NCBI RefSeq assembly: GCF_009497155.1
Contig: NZ_WINI01000003.1
Location: forward strand, 1 to 64,000
Reading direction: 5' to 3'
DNA from: Glaciimonas soli
GTDB lineage: Bacteria; Pseudomonadota; Gammaproteobacteria; Burkholderiales; Burkholderiaceae_D
Length of the DNA: 64,000 bases
The notes under the pieces were generated by a model, which saw only the letters and a list, made by a program, of their open reading frames with translations, did not search any database and was not told the DNA's origin. Position 1 is the stretch's first letter; each line of letters starts with the position of its first letter. The translations under genes were made by a program, and so were the position numbers. This document shows, in pieces, positions 17,742-26,982 of the stretch.

Positions 17742-18062
17742 TTACTTCGACATATTGTCCTTTGACATATTATCTTTCGTCATATCGTCCTTGGACATAT
17801 TGTCTTTTGACATACTGTCTTTTGCGGCTGCAGGATTGTGTTTCTTGACATACTTCTTATTGCTGCTCTTAGCAGGCATTTTCGAAGTGTCTTTTCCCAT
17901 TGCATCTGTCGACATAGTGCCTTTATCCATAGCGTCCGGTTTGGACATGGTGTCTTTAGACATATTATCTTGTGCCATAGGCGTCGCGCTTTGTGCAAAT
18001 ACGCTGGCGCTCATCAACATCATCCCTGCAGCAACTAAAAAAGTAGAAATAGCTTTATTCAT
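17742..18062 (-). CDS. Secreted low-complexity protein with DNMSK repeats
   Basis: Small protein of 106 residues. A signal peptide (MNKAISTFLVAAGMMLMSAS, cleavage after VFAQ) precedes a mature part made of five-residue Met/Ser/Lys/Asp repeats of the form DxMSK (DNMSK, DTMSK, DSMSK, DDMTK), about a dozen, with a basic interruption KKYVKKHNP. Family not recognised. Similar short 'pentapeptide MXKDX' proteins occur in Burkholderiales without known role. Methionine-rich periplasmic proteins can bind copper or act as oxidant sinks, but nothing here proves it. Start 18062 has GGAGACC upstream; a terminator follows. Confidence 0.75.
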   Translation of the reverse strand: MNKAISTFLVAAGMMLMSASVFAQSATPMAQDNMSKDTMSKPDAMDKGTMSTDAMGKDTSKMPAKSSNKKYVKKHNPAAAKDSMSKDNMSKDDMTKDNMSKDNMSK

Positions 18063-18167
18063 ATTGGTCTCCAAATGTGAAAATGGCGAAAGTGCCACAG
18101 ATATCAGCGAATGCTTTTAGTGCAGATGCAAAAGCACGTAGACGATTTTCAATCTACATCGCACATC

Positions 18168-18953
18168 TCAAGATCCGCCAAACCAGTTGTACCCCTGATC
18201 TTCCCAATATCCCCCGGGGTAAGTATTCGTAACTTCAAGCGAAACAATATGCTTGGGATTTTTGTAGCCGAGTTTGGTCGGCATCCGTAACTTCATCGGA
18301 AACCCGTATTTCGTCGGCAAAATTTCACCGTCGTATGTCAGCGTCAATTGCGTTTGAGGATGCAATGCGGTCGGCATATCGATGCTGGTGTAGTAATCGT
18401 CGGCACATTGAAATGCAATATATTTAGCACTCAGATCTGCACCAATTTGTTTTAGAAAATACGCGAATGGAACACCACCCCAACGGCCAATTGCGCTCCA
18501 GCCTTCTACGCAGATGTGACGGGTAATTTGTTCTACCTGCGGTAGTTGATGTAGCTCGGACAATTTCCAGGCGTGCTTATCAGCTACCAGTCCACTTATC
18601 TCCAATTCGAATGCATCTCCATCCACTTCAGGTGCTTCGCTTTCACTGTAGAAAGCGTTAAATGGAAAAGGACGTGTCATCATCGATGCAGAATAAGTCG
18701 GTGCCAAACGAGTAGGATCAAACAGCCAGGCTTGTACGCCATCGTTATAGCGTGATATGCGTTCCAGCATGCTATTCACGGATGGCTGATCTGTGATATT
18801 GCAGCCCGTCAGCATGGACAAACCACCCAATGTCAAAACGCGTTTGGCAAACAATCGTCGCGACGGCATCGTCAAATTCAATTCTCGACGCGCATCTTTA
18901 AGAATGGATGCGACATCCAATTCTGGATTAAGTCGATTAGGTTTCTTTATCAT
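18168..18953 (-). CDS. MsrP/SuoX-family molybdopterin oxidoreductase, Tat lipoprotein-like
   Basis: Protein of 261 residues with the sulfite-oxidase molybdopterin fold. The molybdenum-ligating cysteine is in HICVEGWSAIGRWGGVPF near residue 150. The N-terminus has a twin-arginine motif SRRLFAK and, after the hydrophobic stretch, a lipobox LTGC, suggesting Tat export and lipidation, but the motif lies about 35 residues in, later than usual. The relative MsrP repairs methionine sulfoxide in the periplasm. Start 18953 follows GAGACTGCATC. The cytochrome b gene 50 bp upstream is the likely electron donor. Confidence 0.85.
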   Translation of the reverse strand: MIKKPNRLNPELDVASILKDARRELNLTMPSRRLFAKRVLTLGGLSMLTGCNITDQPSVNSMLERISRYNDGVQAWLFDPTRLAPTYSASMMTRPFPFNAFYSESEAPEVDGDAFELEISGLVADKHAWKLSELHQLPQVEQITRHICVEGWSAIGRWGGVPFAYFLKQIGADLSAKYIAFQCADDYYTSIDMPTALHPQTQLTLTYDGEILPTKYGFPMKLRMPTKLGYKNPKHIVSLEVTNTYPGGYWEDQGYNWFGGS

Positions 18954-19003
18954 GATGCAGTCTCTATGCAATTTTCAATGTATACAAAACCGTGCGCCAA
19001 ATC

Positions 19004-19609
19004 CTAACGTCCTCTCAGCATGGCGAGTAAGGTACGAGGAACCAACGCGACCATAACAACGTGGACAAAGACAAACAAAACTAAAAAACTCATCGCAAAA
19101 AAATGGATAACACGCGCATTATCAAAGCCACCCATCAGCTCACGCAGATGCGGAAATTGCACCGACTTCCACACGACCAAACCCGACAGCACCATCAAAA
19201 TCAGATCGAGAATGATGGCGATGTAAGCCAATTTTTGAACCGCATTATATTTATCCAATGCGTCATGGTGCAGCTTGCCAGTGAACGCCTTGACGGCATC
19301 TCGTATCACATCAAGCGGTCGCAGCGGCAGAAATTTTTTCCACAATCGACCAGTAATAATATTCATGCCGAGATAGAACAAGCCGTTGAAAAACAATAGC
19401 CACATCGCTGCAAAATGCCACTGCAACGCGCCGCCTAACCAACCACCCAAAGTCCAATCCACAGGAAATTTGAATGGAAAAATTGGTGAAGCGTTATAAA
19501 TACGCCAACCGCTAAAAACGAGAATGAATACCGCAATGACATTGAGCCAATGCGTAATACGCAACCAAAGCGGATGTATCGTAATTTTGCCTGCGGCGGA
19601 TGGCTTCAT
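19004..19609 (-). CDS. Cytochrome b/b6 (b561-type) membrane subunit
   Basis: Membrane protein of 201 residues with four predicted transmembrane helices. Haem-binding His candidates lie in LRITHWLNVIAVF (helix 1), LQWHFAAMWLLF (helix 2) and VIHFFAMSFLVLFVFVHVVM (helix 4). This is the Ni-hydrogenase/formate-dehydrogenase cytochrome b family. It probably passes quinol electrons to the molybdopterin enzyme downstream, playing the role MsrQ has for MsrP although it is from a different family. Start MKPSAAGKITIHPLW is chosen over an in-frame extension of 27 residues. Confidence 0.85.
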   Translation of the reverse strand: MKPSAAGKITIHPLWLRITHWLNVIAVFILVFSGWRIYNASPIFPFKFPVDWTLGGWLGGALQWHFAAMWLLFFNGLFYLGMNIITGRLWKKFLPLRPLDVIRDAVKAFTGKLHHDALDKYNAVQKLAYIAIILDLILMVLSGLVVWKSVQFPHLRELMGGFDNARVIHFFAMSFLVLFVFVHVVMVALVPRTLLAMLRGR

Positions 19610-19960
19610 TTGTATATCTTTCGCAAAGAAAATCAATAAAAATATTGGAATTATGGAAACGCATTTCAGCACAGCCTGAAGATAGCCCACGTTTATTTTT
19701 ATTGATTAGTCGTGCGGCAGAAGAAGACCTTACGCATCTCGATAATTATTTTTTAGAGTCGATAAAGTAATCCACTCATACTACTCTGTCTCTGAAATAG
19801 TGCTCAGATCGACTCTGATCAAATCGAGAATGCATGTCTTTGGATTACATGCGGATGTGTGCATTAAGACAATTGCATGAAGGAGGCAGGCATTGCGCTT
19901 ATGTTAGTTAGTAAGCACAATTTAAATTTGATAGATAAATGAAGTGCGTAAGTGCATCCT
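19610..19960. other. Intergenic stretch without recognised gene
   Basis: No conserved frame or strong hairpin is seen. It contains the cytochrome b promoter region at its left end. A 13-codon frame near 19900 has AGGAGG about 14 bases upstream but no recognisable product. The stretch is AT-rich and the YciI stop closes it. Confidence 0.4.
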
Positions 19961-20215
19961 TTATTGAGCGTTCCACTCATACACCGTCACCACTGATGAA
20001 CCGGTAGTATGCACAGGATCACTGAACGCCATTGCGCGCGCATCCTCCAGACTGGCCGCTGTCAATAAATAAGCGCCTCCTGATTTATCAGTAAATGGTC
20101 CGGCTAATTCCAGTACGCCTTTTTCTCTCAATTGTTCTAAAAAAACATAATGCAATGCAATCGCGCTTTGCTGAAAGTTTGCGGTGCGCATGGTCGTGAC
20201 CAAATAACGCGGCAT
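19961..20215 (-). CDS. YciI family protein
   Basis: Compact protein of 84 residues with the YciI (ferredoxin-like alpha/beta barrel) signature: a basic start PRYLVTTMRT, then LELAGPFTDKSGGAYLL and the conserved FSDPVH near residue 65 with the Asp/His pair. Most members have no proven activity; a few are dehydrochlorinases or isomerases. The 350 bp between it and the cytochrome b start hold no recognisable gene. Confidence 0.85.
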   Translation of the reverse strand: MPRYLVTTMRTANFQQSAIALHYVFLEQLREKGVLELAGPFTDKSGGAYLLTAASLEDARAMAFSDPVHTTGSSVVTVYEWNAQ

Positions 20216-20259
20216 GAATTTCTTTCGACAGATAAAGAAACAATGATAAATTAATTTGA

Positions 20260-20955
20260 TTAGTGTCGTTTTTTGCCCGGCAAATTATTAAACCATTTCA
20301 ACGCCGCACGCACATTCGCTTTCAACGTGTAATCCAAAGTTGCCGCCTGCTCCTGCATCGCTTCGGCAATCACGCTGGCTGGATTCGCTGGGGGCAATTT
20401 AAGATAGGCATCGGCTTCACCATAATCCCGATGTATTGTCATTCCGGCTTTTTTTGCAATGTGCATCATCACTTTGTTCGACGACAGACAGTGCATATAT
20501 AGAGTATCAATATCGGCATTGCGGCAATGTATCGCCGCGCGTTGAAACAAACGCGTTCCGACACCCATCCCGCGTGCAGCACTTGAGACAGATACGCCGT
20601 ATTCAGCAATTCTTTCTTTGGTTGTCACCGCTTTCATATTGGGAACCGTATCACGCGGTGCAAATGCCAGATGACCAACCCCAAGCAAACGCAATTTGCG
20701 GTCATACACACCAAAAATTTTATCGCGTGAAAAATCCAGATTCTCAACGTAACGCTGTATCAATTCATCCGATAATTTTGTACCAAATCGCAACAAACGA
20801 TCACGTTCGTCTAAAGCCAGAAAATGCACCAATAAGCGTTTACGCGCACGACGTGATAATTCTTTAACGAAAATGTTCGCTTTGGGCGTGGTAACAGGAG
20901 ACAGCTCGGGGTGCTGTTTCCCGGAAAATTCAGGGGGGCTGTCGATAGCGGCCAT
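20260..20955 (-). CDS. GNAT family N-acetyltransferase
   Basis: Protein of 231 residues with a GNAT core. The acetyl-CoA pyrophosphate loop reads SSAARGMGVGTRLFQRAA (RGMGVG type) near residue 130, followed by MHCLSSNKVMMHIAKKAGM, typical of the last helix and strand. An N-terminal segment of about 45 residues with a basic patch (RRARKRLL) precedes it. The acceptor substrate is not known. Ribosome site GAGAGAT precedes the ATG. It lies 128 bp downstream of cca on the same strand. Confidence 0.85.
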   Translation of the reverse strand: MAAIDSPPEFSGKQHPELSPVTTPKANIFVKELSRRARKRLLVHFLALDERDRLLRFGTKLSDELIQRYVENLDFSRDKIFGVYDRKLRLLGVGHLAFAPRDTVPNMKAVTTKERIAEYGVSVSSAARGMGVGTRLFQRAAIHCRNADIDTLYMHCLSSNKVMMHIAKKAGMTIHRDYGEADAYLKLPPANPASVIAEAMQEQAATLDYTLKANVRAALKWFNNLPGKKRH

Positions 20956-21083
20956 CTTTGCATCTCTCTATACAGAAAATCATCTCAGGTAAGAGGCAGG
21001 AAACATGCCAGGACATTGTAAAGCACGGTAGCGCCTTATTCACAATAGTCCTAAATCCAGTAAAGAAAAGCAGAGCAAGTGTT

Positions 21084-22325
21084 CTATTCGGTGGCTGACA
21101 ACAGACGTTGTGCTTGTACCAACACATCTACCGCAGCAGTACGTGCCGCATGTAATTCCTCTGGGATGCGCTGTGGTTGCTCCTGAAATTTTCCTGCTAT
21201 TTCGCCAGCATTGACAGATTGCGCTGCAGACAGTGCTGCCTGTAGATACGCAAATTGTGGGAATGGTTTATCGGCATAACCGGTTCGCCCCCGATAATCG
21301 CATTGCGTCGCTTGCAGTAAGCCGATAAAACGTTGCGGTTTGCGAAACGCATCACAACGACCCAACAAGGTGACAATGGTGTTGGCACGTAACTCAAATG
21401 CCCTGCCAACGTTGCCATGTTCGCGTGCGGTCATCACTGCTAAATCACGCACATCACCAGGTACTTTCAAACGCTGGCACACTTTTTCGACCAAGTTGAC
21501 ACCTAATCCTTCGTGACCATGATGACTTGGCCATTGCTCCTTTGGCGTCACACCTTTGCCGAGATCGTGCATCAAAGCCGCAAAACGTACCGGCAACGGA
21601 AAACCATCGCTAGCTGCGGTATCAAGCACCATCATTATATGAACACCAGTATCGATTTCCGGGTGCCATTTCTCCGGCTGCGGCACGCCCCATAATGCAT
21701 CGAGTTCAGGCAAAATTTTTGCCAATGCACCACAAGCGCGCAACACTTCAAACATGCGCGATGGTTGCGCCTCCATCAAACCACGCGAAATTTCTTGCCA
21801 CACTCGCTCCGGCACCAAGGCATCGACCTCTCCGGCTGCCACCATACGCTGCATTAATACGTTAGTTTCTGGCGCGACCGAAAACTCAGTAAAACGTGCT
21901 GCAAATCTGGCAATGCGTAAAATTCGCACCGGGTCTTCAGCAAAAGCCGCCGACACGTGACGAAATATTTTCGCCTGCAAATCCTGCTGTCCGTGAAAAG
22001 GGTCGATCAAGGTACCATCGTCAGCGCGCGCTATCGCATTAATCGTCAAATCGCGCCGCACCAGATCCTGTTCCAACGTGACGTCAGGATCAGTGTGAAA
22101 AACGAAACCTTTGTAACCAGCAGCTGTCTTGCGCTCGGTGCGAGCCAAAGCATATTCTTCATGCGTAGTTGGATGCAAAAACACAGGAAAATCCTTGCCG
22201 ACAGGTTGAAAACCTCGCGCCAGCATTTGTTCCGGCGTAGCACCCACCACCACGTAGTCGTGATCCTTCACTGCCAACCCCAGCAGTTCATCACGTACCG
22301 CACCACCGACGACAAAGATTTTCAT
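21084..22325 (-). CDS. cca: CCA-adding tRNA nucleotidyltransferase with HD domain
   Basis: Protein of 413 residues that adds or repairs the 3' CCA of tRNA. The class II nucleotidyltransferase head begins MKIFVVGGAVRDELLG, with the catalytic Asp pair in KDHDYVVVG and the ATP/CTP motif RRDLTINAIA near residue 110. The C-terminal half has an HD domain (FAALMHDLGKG) with the phosphodiesterase/phosphatase activity of gammaproteobacterial-type Cca. ATG 22325 gives the usual family start; a further ATG lies two codons earlier. The GST gene upstream ends 24 bp away. Confidence 0.95.
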   Translation of the reverse strand: MKIFVVGGAVRDELLGLAVKDHDYVVVGATPEQMLARGFQPVGKDFPVFLHPTTHEEYALARTERKTAAGYKGFVFHTDPDVTLEQDLVRRDLTINAIARADDGTLIDPFHGQQDLQAKIFRHVSAAFAEDPVRILRIARFAARFTEFSVAPETNVLMQRMVAAGEVDALVPERVWQEISRGLMEAQPSRMFEVLRACGALAKILPELDALWGVPQPEKWHPEIDTGVHIMMVLDTAASDGFPLPVRFAALMHDLGKGVTPKEQWPSHHGHEGLGVNLVEKVCQRLKVPGDVRDLAVMTAREHGNVGRAFELRANTIVTLLGRCDAFRKPQRFIGLLQATQCDYRGRTGYADKPFPQFAYLQAALSAAQSVNAGEIAGKFQEQPQRIPEELHAARTAAVDVLVQAQRLLSATE

Positions 22326-22348
22326 ATTCATTCAAAACAGCTGATTAA

Positions 22349-23050
22349 TTACTGATGATTCGGCAAAACTTCTACTTCCGCGATTGCTTCACGCATCCAT
22401 TGTGCGACCGCTGGATGTGCTTGTACACGCTCGGCGTAGGCTTGCAGCGCCGGCGCCAACGATACGCCATACGTACGGAAACGCATCACCACTGGTGCGA
22501 AATAAGCATCGGCAATCGAAAATTCGCCAAACAAAAATTGATGATGACCAAATTCAGAAAGACAGTTTTCCCAAATTTCACAAATACGACCAATGTCTGC
22601 CTGCGCTTGTGGGGTCCGACCTTGTCCCGGATGGCTAGCGCGAATATCCATAGACATGGCCGAACGCACACCCGAAAATCCAGAGTGCATTTCGCCGCAT
22701 ATAGCGCGTGCTACCGCACGGGCGGCAACATCCTGCGGCCACAAATGCGCTTCAGGAAATTGTTCTGCCAGATACTCACAAATCGCCAGCGAATCCCAAA
22801 TCTGCAAACCGTTCGCTATTAACACCGGTACTTTACCTGCATCCGAATAACGCGCAATCTCGGCCGCAGTATCCGGCTGATCCAGCAAAATTCTGACTTC
22901 ATTAAAAGCAATGCCAAACGCTTTCATCACGACCCATGGCCGCATCGACCATGATGAATAATTTTTATTCCCGATCACCAAAGTCATGCCGGATTTTCCA
23001 GCATTTTTCAATAGTTCTGAGACCATGGCATTGCGTTCCGTTGTTTGCAT
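22349..23050 (-). CDS. Glutathione S-transferase family protein
   Basis: Protein of 233 residues. The thioredoxin-like N-terminal domain has the family start LVIGNKNYSSWSMRPW with the likely glutathione-activating serine, then VPVLIANGLQIWDSLAICEYL (cis-proline and Ser-binding motif). The helical C-terminal domain contains FSIADAYFAPVV, the N-capping motif. ATG 23050 has GGAG ten bases upstream; an internal ATG at 22987 matches where most relatives begin, so the first 21 residues are uncertain. The electrophile substrate is unknown. Probably cotranscribed with cca. Confidence 0.9.
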   Translation of the reverse strand: MQTTERNAMVSELLKNAGKSGMTLVIGNKNYSSWSMRPWVVMKAFGIAFNEVRILLDQPDTAAEIARYSDAGKVPVLIANGLQIWDSLAICEYLAEQFPEAHLWPQDVAARAVARAICGEMHSGFSGVRSAMSMDIRASHPGQGRTPQAQADIGRICEIWENCLSEFGHHQFLFGEFSIADAYFAPVVMRFRTYGVSLAPALQAYAERVQAHPAVAQWMREAIAEVEVLPNHQ

Positions 23051-23112
23051 AAATCAGATTCTCCACAGTTGGTATCAATTTTACGGCGAGTTGTATTCTC
23101 ACATAATTACAT

Positions 23113-23267
23113 GATTACATCATTAAGTAAGGTCGAATAATCATTTTGAAAATACCCTCGTCATTCCCGCGAACGCGGGAATCCATCTTACGCAACTTGG
23201 ACCCCGCGTTCGCGAGGATGACAGCGGTGCTTTTCATATCGATTATTTCGAATTACTTACATGATTA
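23113..23267. repeat. Composite palindrome with CGTCATTCCCGCG core, copy 1
   Basis: The inner part (23159-23224) is the widespread CGTCATTCCCGCGAACGCGGG repeat with its inverted partner. Outside it, about 45 bp on each side also pair: ATTAAGTAAGG-CGAATAATCA on the left matches the complement of the right arm near 23236-23267. The same outer arms surround the second copy at 39225-39377, so the mobile or amplified unit is the full 155 bp rather than the core alone. It fills the gap between the GST start and the efflux operon end. Confidence 0.8.
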
Positions 23268-23313
23268 AAGCAGATGCCAATTGCAGGACGGGTGGAGTAC
23301 GGTGAGATTCATC

Positions 23314-24798
23314 CTAATTCTGAGGAATTAATTTCTCACCGTTCCACCAGCCACCGCCTAAAGCTTGTAATAGCGCAGCAGTATCGGCATAACGCGCCGC
23401 TTGCGCCGTAATGCGATCGAGGTCAGTTTGCAATCGTTGACGCTGGGCGTCTAACAGATTGAGATGACTGATACCGCCGACCTGATACTGGCGCTGAGTG
23501 ATGATCAAACTCGTGGTCGCGCTCTCAGCAGCCTGGGTACGTGATTGCAAGGTTTGCGCATCATTTTCCAGTGCGCGCAAAGTATCGGCGACTTGCTGCA
23601 GTGCTTGCAGTACGGTTAATTGATAGCTAGCGGCCGCAGCATCGTAGGCTGCAACGGCTGCGCGTTTTTTCGCACGAAGTTCGCCTCCATGAAACAACGG
23701 CTGCATCAATTGCAATCCTATGCTCCAGACATTGAGACTATTTGCAAGGTCGCCTACATGCGTTTGCTCTGTTCCTGCGCTGCCGGACAAAGTCAGTTGC
23801 GGATAAAGGTTGGCGCTGGCCACGCCGACTTGCGCACTGGCCTGACGAAGTACGGCTTCTGACGCAAGAATGTCGGGACGTTGACGTGCTAATGCCGAAG
23901 GCAGAGACAGTGGCAAAGTCTGAGGCAGCGTCAAACTATTCAAATCTAATGGCGTCAGATCAGCTTGCGCCGGCGCCTTGCCTAAATAGACAGCGAGCTG
24001 ATGGCTCACTTGTGCAAACTGCTGCTTTAATGATGGCAGTGCAGCGCTGCTTTGCGCCACCAATGTACGCTGATTTTCAACATCAAGTCTGGCGATACCA
24101 CCAGCAATCAAGCGCTGCTCCATGATGGCCAACTGCTGACGCTGTAATTGCAGCATATCTTCCGTTGTCGAAATCTGTGCATACAGTGCAGCCTGCTTAA
24201 TGGCTGCCGTCACGACATTTCCGGCAAGCGTCAATCGTACTGCCTGCAGCTCATAATTCTGCGTATCAACTTGCGCCTGCAAACCTTCCAGCATACGGCT
24301 ATTTGCGCCAAAAGCATCCACCGTATAAGAAACGTTGAGCGATGCATTGAACAGATTGAATGGCCCTGATTGCGGAACATTTGGCGCACCTAAGGTGGCA
24401 AGGTCAATTTGCTGACGGCTGCTGCCGAATTGCAGATTCGCTTGCGGATAGCGTGTAGCGCCAGTTTGCGCTATCAGATTTTCGCTAGCCTGGCGCAAGG
24501 TAGCTTTTGCCTGCGCTATTTGCGGATTATTAGTCAGCGCGGTGCGTACCATCGTATCTAATCGTGGTGAGTGAAAAAGCATCCACCACTGCGCCGGAAT
24601 GTCAGTACCGTCATGAAAATTCTGCGCGACACCACCAGCGCCATTGCTGGCAACAGTCGCCGTTGGTTGTGTACCCGATGTGTACTGTTGTACATCTGGA
24701 GCTTGAGGTTTTTGAAAATCCGGACTGACCGCACAGGCGCACAACAAGCTGGCTAAACCAAGCATGAAAATGCGTCGTATAAAATCCGCTGTCATCAT
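23314..24798 (-). CDS. Outer-membrane efflux lipoprotein, NodT/TolC family
   Basis: Protein of about 494 residues: signal peptide with lipobox LLCAC, then two outer-membrane-efflux repeats (LRQASENLIAQTGATRYPQA, residues 110-130, and VLRQASAQVGVASANLYPQL, residues 320-340). Such trimeric channels span the outer membrane and periplasm. Two adjacent ATGs follow AGGGAGG, the second being better spaced. It is the last gene of a leftward HlyD-ATPase-permease-channel operon, 7 bp after the permease, so it completes a tripartite ABC exporter. The substrate is unknown. Confidence 0.92.
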   Translation of the reverse strand: MMTADFIRRIFMLGLASLLCACAVSPDFQKPQAPDVQQYTSGTQPTATVASNGAGGVAQNFHDGTDIPAQWWMLFHSPRLDTMVRTALTNNPQIAQAKATLRQASENLIAQTGATRYPQANLQFGSSRQQIDLATLGAPNVPQSGPFNLFNASLNVSYTVDAFGANSRMLEGLQAQVDTQNYELQAVRLTLAGNVVTAAIKQAALYAQISTTEDMLQLQRQQLAIMEQRLIAGGIARLDVENQRTLVAQSSAALPSLKQQFAQVSHQLAVYLGKAPAQADLTPLDLNSLTLPQTLPLSLPSALARQRPDILASEAVLRQASAQVGVASANLYPQLTLSGSAGTEQTHVGDLANSLNVWSIGLQLMQPLFHGGELRAKKRAAVAAYDAAAASYQLTVLQALQQVADTLRALENDAQTLQSRTQAAESATTSLIITQRQYQVGGISHLNLLDAQRQRLQTDLDRITAQAARYADTAALLQALGGGWWNGEKLIPQN

Positions 24799-24805
24799 GC
24801 CTCCC

Positions 24806-25948
24806 TTAATCCAAAGTGCGGCGATAAAACCGCACCGCAATGCCCATCACGATGACCGTGAATATCATCAGAGGCCAGATGCTGGGCCATAAATCCGACC
24901 ATCCATTTCCCTTCAGCAGAATACCGCGTATCAACCGGTTGAAGTATGTCAGCGGCATTAGGTTACCAATAAATTGCGCCCACTTTGGCATACCTTGAAA
25001 TGGAAACATAAAGCCAGACAACAACATATTAGGCAGGAAGTAAAACATCGTCAGCTGCATTGCTTGCAGCTGGTTTTGCGCAATCGACGACAAGGTAATA
25101 CCAACCGTCAAACTAGCCGCAATAAATAACAACGCCGCCAGATAAATCGCCATAACACCGCCAGCGAACGGTATGTGAAAAACAAACCGCGCGCCTAACA
25201 AAATGATGGTGGACTGAATCAGTCCGATGAGGATATAAGGCATGATCTTGCCAGTCATGACTTCAAGCGGTGTAACCGGCGTAGCCAATAGGTTTTCCAT
25301 GGTTCCACGCTCACGTTCGCGCGTCATCGCCAGGCCTGTCATCATCACCATAGTCATCGACAGGATGACGCCCATCAAACCCGGTACCACGTTATAGTTG
25401 CTGACTCCTTCCGGGTTGTACAAACGATGCACCTGCACATCGAAAGCAGGCAACCCACCACTAAATTTTGCCAGGGGCCCGGTTAAATCTTTGCTGGCCA
25501 CCGACTGCACCAATTGCGGCACCGCCGCTAGTGCGAGCCCGGTAGCGGTGGGATCGGTAGCATCGGCCTCAACCAACAATGCCGGGCGTTCTCCGCGCAA
25601 CAAATCGCGCGTGAAATTAGCAGGAATATTGAGAACGAATTGCACTTTTCCTTGCGCCAGCGCGGCACGACCGGCCTCTTCATTTGGAAGTTCTCCGACG
25701 ATATCAAAGTACTCAGAATTTTGCATCGCTGCGATGTAAGAACGCGTAAACTCGCTATGATCCGCCGTAATCACTGCGGTCGTCATGTGCTTGGGATCCG
25801 TGTTGATGGCATAGCCAAACAACAGCATCTGCATCACCGGAATCACAGTGATCATCCGCACCGTCACTGTATCGCGTAGCAGTTGCAGAAATTCTTTGAG
25901 CACGATGCTCCACCAACGGGCGAAAGAAAAACCTGCGAATGGATTCAT
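24806..25948 (-). CDS. ABC-2 type efflux permease (YbhR/YbhS-like)
   Basis: Integral membrane protein of 380 residues: one N-terminal helix, a periplasmic domain of about 140 residues, then five C-terminal helices, the layout of ABC2_membrane_3 permeases. The signature stretch MTREREMGTMENLL-like (here MTRERERGTMENLLATPVTP) lies near residue 220. It overlaps the ATPase gene by four bases, so the two are translationally coupled. Only one permease gene is present, whereas E. coli ybhGFSR has two, implying a homodimer. Confidence 0.9.
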   Translation of the reverse strand: MNPFAGFSFARWWSIVLKEFLQLLRDTVTVRMITVIPVMQMLLFGYAINTDPKHMTTAVITADHSEFTRSYIAAMQNSEYFDIVGELPNEEAGRAALAQGKVQFVLNIPANFTRDLLRGERPALLVEADATDPTATGLALAAVPQLVQSVASKDLTGPLAKFSGGLPAFDVQVHRLYNPEGVSNYNVVPGLMGVILSMTMVMMTGLAMTRERERGTMENLLATPVTPLEVMTGKIMPYILIGLIQSTIILLGARFVFHIPFAGGVMAIYLAALLFIAASLTVGITLSSIAQNQLQAMQLTMFYFLPNMLLSGFMFPFQGMPKWAQFIGNLMPLTYFNRLIRGILLKGNGWSDLWPSIWPLMIFTVIVMGIAVRFYRRTLD

Positions 25949-26964
25949 GTCTGCTCCCCGAAATTATCAGCAGAACGATTCATCATGTAGATGAATACGT
26001 CTTCCAGACTAGTGGGAATTGCCTCCATGTGAAAATTATAACTTTGCATGGCACGCCGCAAAGTTTTCTCCAGCTGCGTGGCATCTTTACCGCACACATG
26101 TAGAGACGTGCCAAACGCGACCAACTGATCAACACCGGGTTGCCCATGTAAATGCTCGGACAATGCGACCAGCGCATTGCTGTTGGCGGCGCTATGGGCA
26201 CTGTTTTGATCGCCGTTAATATTGCTGTAAAGCGCCCAGGTAGCAAGTGCCTGGCCCGCAACCACTTCAGCGGCGGTGCCTTGTACCAGTAATTTTCCAT
26301 AGGCGAGATACGCCAGCTTATGGCAACGTTCGGCCTCATCCATGTAATGCGTGCTGACTAAGACGCTAATACCCCGCGCAGCCAATCTATGCAACTCTTC
26401 CCAGAAATCGCGCCGTGCAGCAGGATCGACACCAGCGGTCGGTTCATCCAAAAGTAATAGTTCCGGCTCATGCAACATGCTTGCTGCCAAAGCCAGCCGC
26501 TGCTTCCAACCACCGGAAAGCGAACCGGCGAGTTGCTTGGCTCGACTGGTCAGGCCTAGTTTCTCTAGCGCCTGATCAACGACTTCCTTGCGATTTGGCA
26601 TGGCGTAGATACGCGCAACGAAATCCAGATTTTCGCGGATACTCAAATCTTCCCAATACGAAAATCTCTGCGTCATGTAACCGACTCGACGCTTGATCTG
26701 ATCGCTTTGCTTGATGATATCGAAACCTAAACAGGTGCCATGACCAGAGTCCGGCGTCAACAATCCGCACATCATGCGTATCGTCGTGGTCTTACCGCTG
26801 CCGTTTGGGCCCAGGAAACCATATATCTCGCCGCGCCGCACTTGCAACGACAAATCCTTCACTACGTGTTTATGGCCGAAATGTTTATTGATGCGGTCAA
26901 CGTCGATCACCAGATCGGGATCCGTATGATGGTCATTCCTCGCATCATTGTTCAATCCCTTCAT
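25945..26964 (-). CDS. ABC exporter ATP-binding protein
   Basis: ATPase of 339 residues. Walker A is GPNGSGKTT near residue 53, signature LSGGWKQRLALAASM near 150, Walker B LLLLDEPTAGVDP near 172, and H-loop STHYMDEAERC near 205. The signature has LSGGW in place of LSGGQ, as in several ABC-2 drug exporters. A C-terminal extension of about 110 residues follows the nucleotide-binding domain. The N-terminal 20 residues are His/Asp-rich. It sits between the HlyD gene and the permease and overlaps the latter. Confidence 0.92.
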   Translation of the reverse strand: MKGLNNDARNDHHTDPDLVIDVDRINKHFGHKHVVKDLSLQVRRGEIYGFLGPNGSGKTTTIRMMCGLLTPDSGHGTCLGFDIIKQSDQIKRRVGYMTQRFSYWEDLSIRENLDFVARIYAMPNRKEVVDQALEKLGLTSRAKQLAGSLSGGWKQRLALAASMLHEPELLLLDEPTAGVDPAARRDFWEELHRLAARGISVLVSTHYMDEAERCHKLAYLAYGKLLVQGTAAEVVAGQALATWALYSNINGDQNSAHSAANSNALVALSEHLHGQPGVDQLVAFGTSLHVCGKDATQLEKTLRRAMQSYNFHMEAIPTSLEDVFIYMMNRSADNFGEQT

Positions 26965-26982
26965 GGCAACCTCACCTTGAAT

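Noticed and set aside
19874-19942. Tiny frame with AGGAGG upstream
   Set aside because: Only 13-21 codons, poorly spaced and no recognisable peptide.
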